A stretch of DNA of 64,000 bases from Azadirachta indica (Eukaryota; Streptophyta; Magnoliopsida; Sapindales; Meliaceae): the NCBI GenBank assembly GCA_022749755.1, contig CM040442.1:2010663-2074662 (forward strand), given 5' to 3'. Shown here in pieces: positions 48,701-60,689 of the stretch. A program made the position numbers and the translations under genes. How positions within the stretch are numbered: the first letter of the stretch is position 1; each line of letters opens with the position of its first letter. The notes below the pieces were generated by a model. It was given only the letters and a program-made list of their open reading frames with translations, ran no database searches and was not told where the DNA came from.

Positions 48701-50350
48701 GAACTCTTGAAATTATAGGTATATTTTGTTCAGAAAAATTTTGAATAGTCCATTGATATAATCATTACATGCAATTCAACTCTTCATAAACAGTTTATAA
48801 TTAGACCTATATCAATTTTGCGTATTACACCTCTAATTACATTTTTATCCTTAAGTTTCATTAATTCTTCAATGAACCATTAATTTATAAACCAGTCATA
48901 AATTAAGCGCTTAAACTATTCAATTTCAGTATTAACACTTAAGAAAAACATTTTTTTGATTTTCAACAAAAAGAAATGGATTCTATATCTATAGGTCACA
49001 TTTCGAGCTATTTATCCCATCAAATCTTCAAAATTTAAGCGTTGAGTTTATTCTTAAAACAAACATTAAAAAGTAACTCAAAAGACGCAATAACATAAAA
49101 TAAGAGTTTATGAGTACTCAGGATTAAGATTAATTTGCATATGATGATCGATTCACATTGTTTAAATTGTTTATTATTCATAATTTTAATCCTCTCGTAT
49201 ATATAACACTTATTTGTACTAAAATTATGGTTATATAAATAAATTAAGATTTTTTTATATTAACTAACATTAAATATGTACATAATTAAGTATAAAGAAA
49301 TAGCAATTTTATTTATTCCAGAAATTGTATAAATTAAATATTTTTAAAGCACTGTCCCTAATAAAAATTTCTATTATTACGTGCTTTCATTAATTTTTTA
49401 AATAAAATGAAAATTTTATGTTTAGTTAATTGTTATAGATTATGAAATAATTATATACAATATCTTGCCTAATTTTATCCTATGACTTTTGACTAATTTT
49501 CCAATAAAAACGAATAAGATAAGATAATTGTTAAGTTACTTGTTGCATAAATCTTGACAGATAGATAATAGATAACATGAACCATATAATTATTAATACT
49601 ATCATGTCATATTAGTGTAATAATTTTTAATTACTATAAGAATGTTTTATTATTTAATTTTTCATATAGAAAGGACAAGTTATTTAATTAACTTTCTTAG
49701 GTTATCAAATTTTATCTAATAATTTACTAAATTTTATGCCATAAATTTAATTAATTTCTTAATAAAAAACAACTCAAGCAAGGGAATTTTTACATAACAC
49801 GCTATACAAAATGGTCCAACATGATAATTTTTGTTGACAAAAAAAATTACAAAATCAATATAATTTAATAATAATAAAGAAGGTGTGGAACACGCGATAG
49901 CTAATATTACCATGTTACATAAGTGCAATAAGTTTTTTATTATAATGAATTACCATAAATTGTAAAATAATATCATTTCAAAAGTCTATTTTATTATGTA
50001 ATGCAAGAACTCACTTTTTGTTTCACTTATCCTCTGTATTCTAATCTTAATCTAAATAAGAAACATATTTTAATTCAAAAATCACTTGAAATAAAACGCA
50101 ATTCAGTACAAAATTATTTATTAAGCATCAATATAAAAGAAGATCATATTGATCTCTTTTTTCGTGTTATAAAAAAAATTCATTACAAAATCTCTAATAA
50201 AAATGTGCAACTAATTGTTTTGCTTTACCTCCAAGAAGTAAGACAAGATTAAAATTATAATTTGTTCTTCCTAGAAGAAGGATGACAATTTGAAAACATT
50301 GGAAGCAAAAACATTAATGATATTGGAAATGGAGAAATTTGTGAAATTGA
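45760..50350. other. AT-rich intergenic DNA, no gene recognised
   Basis: Very AT-rich with T/A homopolymers (for example 47650-47675 and 48188-48200). A better-balanced island at 47460-47610 gives a 63-codon open frame without recognisable domain. Stretches at 46180-46560 and 48560-48960 have the look of old LTR sequence, but no pair was found. Other open frames (49734-49928 minus, 50001-50252 plus) are composition-driven. Confidence 0.5.
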
Positions 50351-50359
50351 TGAAGTAGA

Positions 50360-52370
50360 TAATGATTAGAATTGGAGGTGGCAAATGGCCCAATTCGACA
50401 CGGGCCATAAACAGTTTCGGTCCGGGCTAGTACCGCACAAAAGTCACGTTGGACTGGGCTGAGGTGTTGAGCCCATGGGCTAGGCTTGGCACCAGCATGC
50501 AATGGATCGGGCTAAACCGTGGGCCTGTGTTGTGTTGGGCCAGCCTGCGGGCCTGTAATGGGCCTCCCAATGGGTTTGGCTTACAATAAACTTTTTTTTG
50601 TACATTTGTTGCAATTTGAACTCATGACCAAAAAACTCAAACAACAACCTTTCCACTAGGCCATCTCCACTTACTTATTATAGTTTAAAAATATAATATA
50701 TTTAATCACAAATGAACATTTAGTAAATTTATTAAATATATTATTTTTGAATTGTTATTATCGATACTAAATAATTGTATAATTTAAGCATAATTTTATC
50801 TTTAACAATTATTTAAAGATAAATATTTATTTTTTCATAAATTAATTGTTAAAAAAAGATAATTAATAATAATTATCGATTTGATTGAGACAATTAAATA
50901 ATTTATATAAAATATTATGAGTAATAAAAATTTTGTTAGAATAAAATGTCAAATTTAATTAACACATTTACTATAATTTCTCTACTAACCTATAAAAAAA
51001 ATAAATGTAATAGTAAATTATGATCTAATTTTTAATAGAATTGATAAAATTAGAGTCAAAATATTAAATGAATTTTAGAGTATTTTATTTTTTCATAATT
51101 TTGCAGAAAAATATTCTTTAAGAAATTCTTTGTTTTGTTAATCTTATATTACTACATTACAACAAATTAATTCATTACTTACAAATTGATTATTTTATTT
51201 GACATAAATTTATTACTTTTATTTTGTCAAAAATTATTGTTTTAATTATTAAAAATTATTTAATTTCGTTAGTTTTTATTATTTTAGCAAATTTGTTTAT
51301 TATAAAATAAATTTAAAAGTATTCTAAAATTAATTAAATTAAAAATTTTTAAATAATTATGAAGGAGTTAATTGACTAAATTAAAAAATTATAATTGCTT
51401 TTGTGCTCTAGAAGGACAAGAATTTAACCTAACGGTAAAAATACTCCAATAATTATGGGTTTTGATCTTGAAATTTATAATTTGATTTTGAAATTTGAAA
51501 TTGAAATTTAAAATTTATTTTGGTTTAGAAATTTTACACTAAAAGATTTATATATATATATATGATTATAATGATTCATTAATTATTATAATATTATATT
51601 ATATATTTTAATTGGAAGTATTAATAATTAATGATGGTTATCGATTATTTTGTGAAGAAATCAAATATTTATTTTTATTATGTTATCTTAATTATGTTAT
51701 TTTGATGAGATGTGAAATAGGAAAAGTTAATTTTTTTTAAATACTTTAAATATGTATTCCAATCAATAATTTATTTTTTTTTAAACTTATATTAGGTTTA
51801 ATATTAACCATTATAAAATTAAAGTATTATATAAATTTTTAAATTTTAATTCTACAAATGACACGAGTCGCCCCCACCATTTGATCTTTTCCCTTATAAT
51901 CATTCATTGTCTATTATAGATGGCAATATTTTTGATAAATATAAATTATTTTGATGATTGTTAATGTTATGTATAAAATTTTTTTTTATGGTTTTATTAA
52001 TGATAATAATAGTTATAATTATAAATTTTGAATTATCTTAAATTATAAAATTATTTTCTTATCAATATAATAATTTTGATTTTAATAATATAAATTAAAG
52101 ATGTACTACTTGTTAAATATTGTTTATTTGTATAAATTTTGTAAATAAATGTCATTGACCTAATGGTAATTTTTTTGATTATTGTTTGATATCTTGTGTT
52201 CAATTCCTTTCATTGCCAAATTTTTAAAATAATTTTACAAAGTCAATTCAAAGTCAAAATAGTCTGTGGGTCTGCCTGACACGGGTCCAACATAGTCTGC
52301 ATGGGCTGGGCTCTATGGGCTGTGCTGGGCTTAAAGTTTGTGAAGCGGGCTTATTATTTTAATTGTCATA
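50360..52370. mobile_element. About 2-kb element with GGGC-rich ends and inverted tRNA-like boxes
   Basis: Left end begins ggaggtggcaaatggcccaa followed by about 200 bases rich in ggcctg/gggctg. The right end (52260-52350) has similar gcatgggctgggct-type sequence. Next to each GC-rich end lies a tRNA-like segment, reversed on the left (50600-50670, box B gaactcatgac, box A ccactaggcca) and forward on the right (52150-52205, gacctaatggtaa and gtgttcaattcc). The middle is AT-rich and matches 23450-23640 in reverse. No transposase. Non-autonomous; class uncertain. Confidence 0.55.
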
Positions 52371-52419
52371 ATATATGTATGTATGGTAATCATCAATTTT
52401 TCTGTAAAGTAATTGCATT

Positions 52420-53125
52420 CATATAGGAGTAATTATATAAAATTAACTTATAACATTGCAAATTTTAACTCTCCATATATAGTCTAAAATATATTTATGC
52501 TAAATTATAGTGTCATCAATGTATCTATCTCTAGTTCTTACTGACTATTTAACTACCATCTAATATTGTTTTAAGTATCATATTTATTCAAATATCATCT
52601 ATAATTCTTTATTACTCATTAGGAAAATGAAATTATCAAAAATAGTTATTACTAGGTGTGATAACTTGTAATACTACACAATTATTCAACATAAATTCGA
52701 TGCTACTGAACGGATTTGATTTGAAAAATTTGACATGAATAATAGTTGTCATCTTCATATCCAATTATTAGTCATCGAGTCGTATTTGTGTCTGACCTTC
52801 CTTAATAGTTTATTCATTTAAGACACAATTAATTATATTATACCTAAATAAATAATCGTATATAAATAAAAATTGAGTCTTAAATAAATAATCGTGCTTA
52901 AATGAATGGAGTATTCAACTAATAATGGTGCCTAAATGAATCAAGTTTTAAATGAATAATTTTGTGTATATCAATATATTGTATTTAGATTTAAGAAAAA
53001 TCGACATGAATAGTAAAGAAACTGTATTCATGTCACGTAAACAATAAATTAATTATATTCGTGTTGATTAAAATACGATTTGTTTATGCAAATTGCCACC
53101 ACCACTAGTTATCATATTTTGGGAC
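52420..53125 (+). repeat. CYP-upstream repeat unit, copy 1
   Basis: Starts attcatataggagtaatta, passes through atctatctctagttcttact, attaggaaaatgaaattatc and a gtgtc-rich stretch, and ends aaattgccaccaccactagt. Two to three copies of the same sequence lie at 60690-62590. The terminal GGTGGCAA (minus) marks it as another member of the GGTGGCAA-ended family. Confidence 0.7.
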
Positions 53126-53977
53126 CAAATTTTTCTGTAAAATAATCCTATTACTTTAAGAGTAATTATATAAAGTTAATTTGTAACATTTGAATTTTTG
53201 ATTCTCGACGTATATATAATCTAGTAACGTTAATTAACTTGCAGCATCCTGACCTAACTTATTTTCGATCTAATAAAGTTAACTTGCAACATTACACATT
53301 TTTTCAACAACTATTTATTTTGTATACTTAGCAATTAATATGCCGAAATCAAAATAAATAAATAAATAGATAATCTGTCAAATACGCAAGGCATTAAATT
53401 AGAATTAAAAAATATAGAAAATTCTTTATTTTTCTCGTGCAATGAATTTGGAGATATAGTCAACTGTTTATCTTATTATAGTAACCATCTTATTTTTTTA
53501 ATTACAAGAACTGTGTCATCATAATAACACTCTATTTTTATTAATTGATTCTTGAAAGATAGTATTAATTCTTGACTTTATTTAATTATTTAAATAAATA
53601 TAAAATATATTTATATGAGTATTCATATTTTAAAAAATATTATAGAAATTTGTTCTCAAAATTTATTAAATAAATGCGTATAAAATAAAAAGCATTTATA
53701 ATATATTTTAATATATAAATAGAGTCATGTTTATTATGGTTTTATTTTAAAAGTAATTAAAATAAAGATGTAACCGACTTCAAAAATACATTTTTAAAAT
53801 GATGAAAAGACACAAAACATATATTTTTTTAATTTTTAACTCTCATTATAAGACATTGATATTACATTATTTCTGAGCCAGGTCCCCGTTGAATTCATCT
53901 ACGTTGATTTGGAAGGTCTTCAATTTTGTTTTTATTTAGGATTCCTTATCTGCCACATCCAATCACATCAGCATTGT

Positions 53978-54019
<42 letters not shown>
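53126..54019 (+). repeat. P450 upstream flank, copy 1
   Basis: Collinear with 62590-63420 upstream of the second P450: gcagcatcctgac, gtcaaatacgcaaggcatta, gatgaaaagacacaaaacat, gttgaattcatct, cacatccaatcacatcag. It shows that promoter-distal sequence was duplicated together with the gene. Ends in a TA microsatellite (53980-54019). Confidence 0.8.
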
Positions 54020-54024
<5 letters not shown>

Positions 54025-54172
54025 AGCAGGATCAGCAGTCATTTTATTTTATACAAAATATTGTAAACTGTTGGATATGATTAAATGCAATATCAACTGT
54101 TAAATGTGTTTATATCTAACAGTTTACAATTGATATAAGATTTTATGTAAAATAAAGGGGCTACTGATCTTG

Positions 54173-54175
<3 letters not shown>
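54020..54175. mobile_element. Hairpin MITE inserted in a TA repeat
   Basis: The left half (gcaggatcagcagtcatttt, attttatacaaaat, taaactgtt) is the inverted complement of the right half (aacagtttacaa, attttatgtaaaat, ctgatcttgccc), giving a near-perfect palindrome of about 155 bp. It is flanked on both sides by long TA runs, as expected if it inserted at TA. It is absent at the equivalent place in the second P450 flank (63395-63420). Stowaway-like by target only. Confidence 0.75.

Positions 54176-54211
<36 letters not shown>
54176..54211. repeat. (AT)n microsatellite right of the MITE
   Basis: About 17 AT units, mirror to the 53980-54019 run. Confidence 0.95.
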
Positions 54212-54214
<3 letters not shown>

Positions 54215-55380
54215 TATTTAGGAAAATAGACACTTAGGAAGACTTCCTGATATTTGAGGAAAAACAAATGTTCCTCAACTTTAGACAAATAGACAAATAC
54301 CTCCTTTAATATTTATTTTCATTAGTTGATCAATTAGATAAATATTATTTGTATTTCTAACCTTTTATATATTAATAACTTAAACATAATTATTTTTAAT
54401 ATATTTATTTAGTCCTCATTTTAATATTTTTCATAATATATTAATTACTAATTTTTTTTTTAATTTATTATTTGAATAAAAGATTTAAAAAGCTATTATT
54501 AAAAAACTTCTAATAATAAGTTAGATCAAATCTATACATTAAAATAAATTTAATTTTTTTTCTTTTACATTTTCAAATAATTTAATATTCAGTTATAAAA
54601 AGTTTTAAATAAAATATTATTCTAACATTTTATTTTTATATATGAAATATCTATTTAAAAAATTATGTTAACTTTTATTATATTTTACTTAAAAGATTAT
54701 GAAAAAATAAATAAAAAAATACATGTTCTATGTATGTGTGTGTATTCTCTTTTTTTAAAAATATTTTTATTAAAATTAAAGTATATTATTTAATAATAAT
54801 GTAAAATGTATTTAATTACTAATTCCATTAATAAATGATATCAAATTCTCTTCTTTTTTTATATGTTTTATTTACATTTTTATAATAAATAGAATGAACT
54901 TAATATAATATTTTTAATGAATATAGTGTATATAAAAATAAAATAGTAAAAAAATTTCAGAGTTTTTTTAACAATTAAATATTAAATTATTATTAAAAAA
55001 GTAAGAAAAGAGAGTTAAAATTATTTTAGCATATAAGTTTGGTCTACCTCATTATTAGATTTTTTAATAATAATTTTTTAAAATTTTTATTAAAATAATA
55101 ATTAAAAAAAATTATTTAGTTTTTAGTATGTTGTTAAAAATATTGAAATAGTGAGTAAATTGTTATAATTAAAAAATATATATTGTAAAAGGGTATTAGA
55201 ATAGGGATTAAATTATTATAATAAAAATAATTATTTTTTAATTTATGATTATTTAGAAGTTTAGAGATACAAATGATATTTATTCAGTAAGTCAAGTAAT
55301 AGAGGCATTTATATATTTATCCAGACTTAAAAGGGCATTTGTTTTTTCTCAAATATTAAAGGTATATGTCAATTTTTCAT
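54212..55380. other. AT-rich insertion in the P450 upstream region
   Basis: Extremely AT-rich and non-coding. The equivalent stretch between the flank and the gene in the second P450 copy is missing, so 54020-55400 is probably inserted DNA in copy 1 or a deletion in copy 2. Confidence 0.45.
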
Positions 55381-55869
55381 AAATATATATACACATCAAA
55401 TCAATATATGTGTATATGGTAATCATCAATTTCAATTGTCATTGAAAATGTCAAAAATTCAATTAATTGTTCAAAAGTACAAGAGAAGAGATTCTGGGCA
55501 AAGTTCAAAATTCAAAATTGTAGTCTGAAATTGATGATAAGCGCCGAAATTGACTCATTCCATAACCAAACTTTGAATGGAACTCTTCAACTGTCAACTA
55601 TGGAAATAAATTGATGGTCAAATTTCCATAAACTGCTTGTACATTATTGGCATTAACTATTACATGATTTGAATGTTATAAGCACGTTAATTTTGGGAAA
55701 AAATTATGTACGTACTCTTGAAAGAAATATCTTCTAATTTTTAATTAAAAGTTAAAAACAGAAGATTAATCTATCAAATACGTAAGGAATTGAAGTCAAA
55801 TAAAATAGAAAAAAAAATTCCATTGTCTTCTGTGGTCATAAATTCCATTGTCAAAACTTTTTGTTTTAT

Positions 55870-56179
55870 AGTTAATAATCATCGTATTTTTTTTATCCCC
55901 CAGAATTGCAATATAATTTTGGCCATAACCACGTCTAAAACCACAAATTAAAAAGAGTTGCAGTCCCTTTAGAAACAGTAAAAGTTGCAGTTATTTTTCT
56001 AATAATTATTTTAACTTTAATCAATTTACTATACCTTTCAACACATCAGCATCACAATGATGTTATCCCGAAACATCATGATTTTGTGGCTGTTATCACC
56101 CCTGAATTGCAGGACAAATTTGACCATAACCATATCTTTAACCACATATTAGAAGAGTTGCAGTCCTTTTACAAAGGAA
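55870..56179 (+). promoter_or_regulatory. P450 proximal promoter with internal duplication
   Basis: A segment of about 85 bases occurs twice: about 55895-55975 and 56090-56175, both with gaattgca, tggccataacca/tgaccataacca and gagttgcagtcc. The second P450 copy (63510-63599) has one such segment in the expected place before ATG. Conservation next to the start suggests 5' UTR or core promoter. Confidence 0.6.
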
Positions 56180-57167
56180 ATGAGTTCATTAATGGATTCT
56201 TCAATATCCCAAATTCTCCAATTTCCATCCTTTCCTCTCCTTTTAGCTTCTCTTCTCTTCTTCCTCGTTCTTGTTAGGTATTTTCAGATATCAAGAAGCC
56301 AAGGCAAGGTTCCTCCAGGGCCAAAAGCTCTGCCAATTATCGGAAACTTACATCAGTTGACAGGAGGATTACCATATCACGTTATAACAAGATTATGTAA
56401 GAAATATGGTCCTGTAATGAAACTAAAGCTTGGTCAGATTTCTGCTGTGGTCGTTTCATCACCTGAAGCAGCGAAAGAAGTGTTGAAGACACATGATATG
56501 AGCTTTGCTGAGAGGCCTGAAGTTTATGCTACTGAAATAGTGACATATGATCATTCAAGTCTTGTCTTTGCTCCCTACGCTGAATACTGGAGACAAGTGA
56601 GGAAGATAGCTATGGTTGAGCTCTTCAGTACTAAGCGTGTTTTGTCTTTCAGATCAATAAGGGAAGAAGAGGTATGGAATCTTGTTCAATTCATTTGTTC
56701 ATCTCAGGAACAAACCATAAATCTCACTGATAAGGTCTTTAGTATGACAAATCATATTATTTCTCGGGCAGCATTTGGTAGTAAGAATGAAAATCAAAAA
56801 GATTTTTTAATAGCGCTTAAGGAATTAACGGACGTGTGTGGATATTTTCACATCACTGATTTGTATCCTTCCCTTACATTTCTTCGCTCGGTAAGTGGGG
56901 CCAAGGGCAAATTATTGGGTGTTCATAAAAAAAATGGATAAGATTCTTGAAGATATTGTCACAAAGCATAAGATGAAAAGAAATGCTACTGCAATTGGCA
57001 ATGACGAGACAGATATTGTTGACACACTTCTGAAGTATGCAGAGGTTGATAGCAGCAATGACTTTTATATCACAATCAATCAGATTAAGGCTATTGTTTT
57101 GGTAAGATCACTTGTACATAGTTCTCATGCTATATATTAAATATAGACCTCTGTCTCTCTCTCTCTT

Positions 57168-57200
<33 letters not shown>

Positions 57201-57841
57201 TCTAATCATAAGAGGTATTTCAGGACTTGTTCTCTGCAGGGAGCGAAACTTCATCAGTAATAATAGACTGGGTTATGGCTGAGTTGCTGAAGAACCCAAG
57301 AGTAATGAAGAAAGCACAAGAAGAGGTACGAGAAGCATGCAAAGGAAGAAGCAAAATTGAAGAGGCAGATATTCAAAGCCTACAGTACTTGAATTTAGTT
57401 ATCAAGGAAACTTTCAGATTACACCCACCAGTTGCCTTAATCACAAGGCTAGCAAGGAAAACATGCGAAATTAATGGATACACAATACCAGCTAACTCAA
57501 GGGTCATGATTAATGCTTATGCATTGGGAAGAGATCCAACAATCTGGACCAATCCTGAATGCTTTCAACCTGAGCGTTTTGAAGGTTCTTCCATTGACTT
57601 TAAAGGGAACAACTTTGAATTGCTTCCATTTGGTTCAGGAAGAAGGATTTGTCCAGGAATTGCATTCGCTATGACAAGTATTGAACTTGCAGTGTCTCAA
57701 TTGTTGTATCATTTTGACTGGAAACTTGCAGGTGGGTTCAAGCTGGAAGACCTTGATATGACTGAGACCTTTGCATCTGTTACCAAAAAGAAGAGCAATC
57801 TGAATGTGATTGCTACCACTCGTATCCCTTTTCAGAAGTGA
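56180..57841 (+). CDS. Cytochrome P450, CYP71D-like, one-base frameshift
   Basis: Membrane-bound monooxygenase of the CYP71 clan; CYP71D enzymes often oxidise terpenoids or alkaloids, but the substrate is unknown. Two exons, 56180-57101 and 57224-57841, joined in phase 0 at IVL/DLFSAGSETS, the usual CYP71 intron site. About 512 residues if the frame were continuous. Visible: N-terminal membrane anchor (17-35), PPGP hinge (45-48), I-helix AGSETS (312-317), ETFR (369-372), PERF (423-426) and heme site FGSGRRICPG (443-452) with Cys450. Oddity: a run of eight A (56927-56934) shifts the frame at about codon 250, giving a stop at 56939; one A fewer keeps frame. All else is intact, so either an assembly error or a very recent null allele. 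The first ATG is supported by the duplicate at 63600. Confidence 0.9.
57102..57223 (+). other. P450 intron with CT/AT microsatellite
   Basis: 122-base GT-AG intron (gtaaga ... tttcag) containing a CT run (57149-57166) followed by an AT run (57168-57191). Confidence 0.9.
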
Positions 57842-57916
57842 AAGAGATTGAGAGGATCGTGCAATGACTGTATACGTCTAGATATTGCGAATAAATTTCT
57901 TGCTTGTCCAATTTAC

Positions 57917-58174
57917 TAGTTTATGTTAGTTTTGCGAGTGATAAATATCAAAAAAGACATGATCAATTCTCCAAATAGTAGTTGCAATTAAGAGTATATG
58001 GTTAGTTTATGTTAGTTTTGCGAGTGATAAATATCAAAAAAGACATGATCAATTCTCCAAATAGTAGTTGCAATTAAGAGTATATGGTTAGTTTATGTTA
58101 GTTTTGCGAGTGATAAATATCAAAAAAGACATGATCAATTCTCCAAATAGTAGTTGCAATTAAGAGTATATGGT
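57917..58174 (+). repeat. Three identical 86-bp tandem repeats in the P450 3' flank
   Basis: Units begin at 57917, 58003 and 58089 with tagtttatgttagttttgcg and end agagtatatggt. I see no differences among the three, so the expansion is recent. They start 76 bases after the stop codon, so they may lie in the 3' UTR or at the polyadenylation region. Confidence 0.95.
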
Positions 58175-59250
58175 TAATGTATGTGAAAATTTTAAGTGTT
58201 ATGACTGCAACCTTATATATAGCTAGCAGAAGTTTATAAATTCAGTGGTGCTTTATCTTGCGCTTATATTTTTCTGGGAACCAAATTACTTGCAGGTGAA
58301 GATTAAGATTAGAAGATACCACTGCAGAAAACATCCGTAAGGAAACAGCAGATAGTATTTAAAAGCATCTGATTCTCGTCTGGTTTCTGCAGATTGTTTC
58401 TCAGTAATCGAGGGAATTAATAGTAGCTAGCAAGCAGATCAAAATGATTTCTTCATTTATACTCCCATGTGTAATAACATGCTGTTACAACAGACCTCTG
58501 CTTTAGCGTGTTGGTTATTTGAATCAATTGCAGATAAAAAAAAAAAAACGAAAACAGAACATTTGTTGAGTTGCTAATGCAGAGCTTAATATTTTATAGA
58601 AATTTTTATTTCTACGTTCTATTCTATCTATTCTAAGTTTTTCATTTATACTGTAATATCAATAACAACTAGTCATTTTAGAAGATCAATCCTAAAAAAT
58701 TCTAAACGCACTTCCTAAAGACAAAAACTTTGACTCTAAATACAAATCATAGTTGGAGAATTTTGATAGTTTTATGTAGAAGTTTCATATAAAATTTTGA
58801 CAGTTTTATGTAGAAGTTTTATATTAACTTTTCATCTAAACATCATTTAAACATTTGATCATAACTTTTTCTAGAGAAATCTAAATTGAACAAAGTTGAT
58901 ATCTTGATCTTTTTATAAGTGTCAACCATTTTTAGAAATGATGCCCTAATCAATATAGTATAAGTTTTGAAAATTGCTCTTTGACAATGATCATAACCTG
59001 TAAATATTGAAAATATAATGTTTGACAGCTTGCAAATGTGAAAAATGAATTAATTTTAACATAGTGCCTAAACTAGAGAAAAAAATTCAAGCCTATCAAC
59101 TGTACATTTGTGACAATAATTGAGCAAGCAGAAAAATAGTCGGCTGGATCTCACTCGCTATACTGCAAACCTGATTTCAATGTCATGCTTAGAATCAGAT
59201 TTTCATTCTTCACTATGTCTTGTGTCATAAGAAGATGCCGACTAATGATA
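58175..59250. other. P450 downstream spacer
   Basis: No gene recognised. 58250-58440 is more balanced in composition but has no open frame of note. The related tracts ttttgatagttttatgtagaag and ttttgacagttttatgtagaag occur in tandem at 58761-58822. Confidence 0.5.
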
Positions 59251-59494
59251 TTAATAGTCTTCGTGGTGAAATTTGTCCTTAACAAAGGCAGTTTCCAGGC
59301 CTGATCACATACAAATTAAAATTGGAAATGGTTACGCAATTGAATTGATTAAAGTTCAATCTTTAAAAAAGAAACTAATGATACAAACCTGAGTTAATCA
59401 TGGGGTTTCCAGTAGCCTCAGGTTCAGATTCCTTGATGTAAGGAAAGTCTTTCTTTCCGACACAAGCTGCATACTTAAAGCAACAACTTATCTC
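59251..59494 (-). CDS. Last two exons of an unidentified minus-strand gene
   Basis: Penultimate exon 59494-59389 (106 bases), between a tttacag acceptor and a GTTTGT donor, encodes EISCCFKYAACVGKKDFPYI then KESEPEATGNPMINS. An 86-base intron follows, then a last exon from 59300 to a TAA at 59251-59253 encoding LETAFVKDKFHHEDY. The junction keeps frame (codon GGC). The first of these exons is repeated at 63842-63947 with four silent and two amino-acid changes and no frameshift, which supports real coding history. I do not recognise the family. No upstream exons were identified between 59.5 and 60.4 kb, so the gene may be incomplete. Confidence 0.5.
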
Positions 59495-60418
59495 CTGTAA
59501 ATTTAAGGCCATAAGTTTGCCAACACGAAAGCAGAAAGATTAGTATAGCTGTGATATCTTATCAGTATACGATTTTAATGACTACTTCATATAATACAGT
59601 ATGGTATCTCATTTCCTAGCCATAAAAGAAGTACCAATGAAATAATCATATAATCTCTCGATTACTGTTCAACCATTAAAATTATGAAAACTTGTATGAA
59701 TTAAGATGTAGCAACTTGAATAACATCCTTTTCAATCACAACACTTACATTGCCCTTGTAATCTGTTAAACAGTATTCAAGAAAAATCTATAAAATAAAA
59801 TGTGTGTAGAATATTATAGAATGCAAATACGTCGGTTATGGATTTTCCAAGTCTAGTAAAGTCTTTGGTCAAAAATGTCATGCAAATTTTATAATAAAAT
59901 ATATGTAATTTGTAAGAAAGTTAAAGAAATATCTAGACAATTAATGTCGGGGGCTACGGAAACAAAAAAGCTATAAATAGCGATGTTTTTTAAAGTGTGA
60001 AAGAAAATAATAATATAATAAAACCAATGACTAAAATCTTCGATGAAGCTCTCATTTCTCTCTCCAACTCACGTCGCATCTTTCTTTTTTCTTCCGTAAA
60101 TCCCAATTTCTCAACTCTGGGATGAGAGCATCAAAACCCATCTTTCTTTTTCTTTCATAAATCTGAAAATACCAATGGTGATATCACCGCATCAAAACCC
60201 AACAGTGATATCTTAGCACATTTGATCCACGCACCACACTTTCAATCCAAAATCATCACCATGGCCTTCACTTCTGCTATTCTAGTAATTCATTATACCC
60301 AAACTTCTATTCTAATATTTAAAAAAAGAAGCTTACGATTGTTTAAGCATTCAAACAAGAACACTACTAATTTCACAAAATTGTAAGAATTAGTGAAAAA
60401 AGATATCAAATTCTAATA
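59495..60418. other. Spacer, possible upstream exons unresolved
   Basis: No confident coding sequence. At 60055-60215 a CT-rich stretch holds two similar segments (catctttcttttttcttccg and catctttctttttctttcat; atcaaaaccca twice), resembling leader sequence. Confidence 0.35.
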
Positions 60419-60685
60419 GATCAAGAGGAGCTAGCACAATGGTTGACTACAAAATAAAAAGAGTATAAGAAAAACAAGCAAAAGGATGTGAAGGCTTTAT
60501 AGTTTTTACATCAAGAAGGCGACTTAGCAATTTTTCAAAACATCATGTTAGCGAAAACATCAAATGAAACGTGAAATATCTTGAAGAGTAAATTCAAGGG
60601 CTCAGACAAGGTAACTTCTATTAAACTTCAATCTCTATAGAGCAATTTTGATACTTTAACAATGAAGGAAGAAAAATCAATTCAT
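60419..60685 (+). pseudogene. Copia gag fragment
   Basis: Plus-strand reading with three stops: KKNKQKDVKAL, FLHQEGDLAIFQNIMLAKTS, LKSKFKGSDKVTSIKLQSL, NFDTLTMKEEKS. This matches the central UBN2-type gag region of copia elements (FQGSDKVxxxKLQxLRxxFExLxMKE). It ends abruptly at the start of the GGTGGCAA-family repeats. Confidence 0.8.
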
Positions 60686-60689
60686 TCAT

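Noticed and set aside
50314..50502. 62-codon minus-strand frame in the GC-rich element end
   Set aside because: GC-rich repeats lack stops by composition; no domain seen.
53909..54103. 64-codon frame with a YIYIYI run
   Set aside because: Produced by translation of the TA microsatellite and MITE.
56086..56277. Upstream overlapping open frame before the P450
   Set aside because: It begins with GTG, overlaps the P450 in another frame, and is not kept in the second P450 copy.
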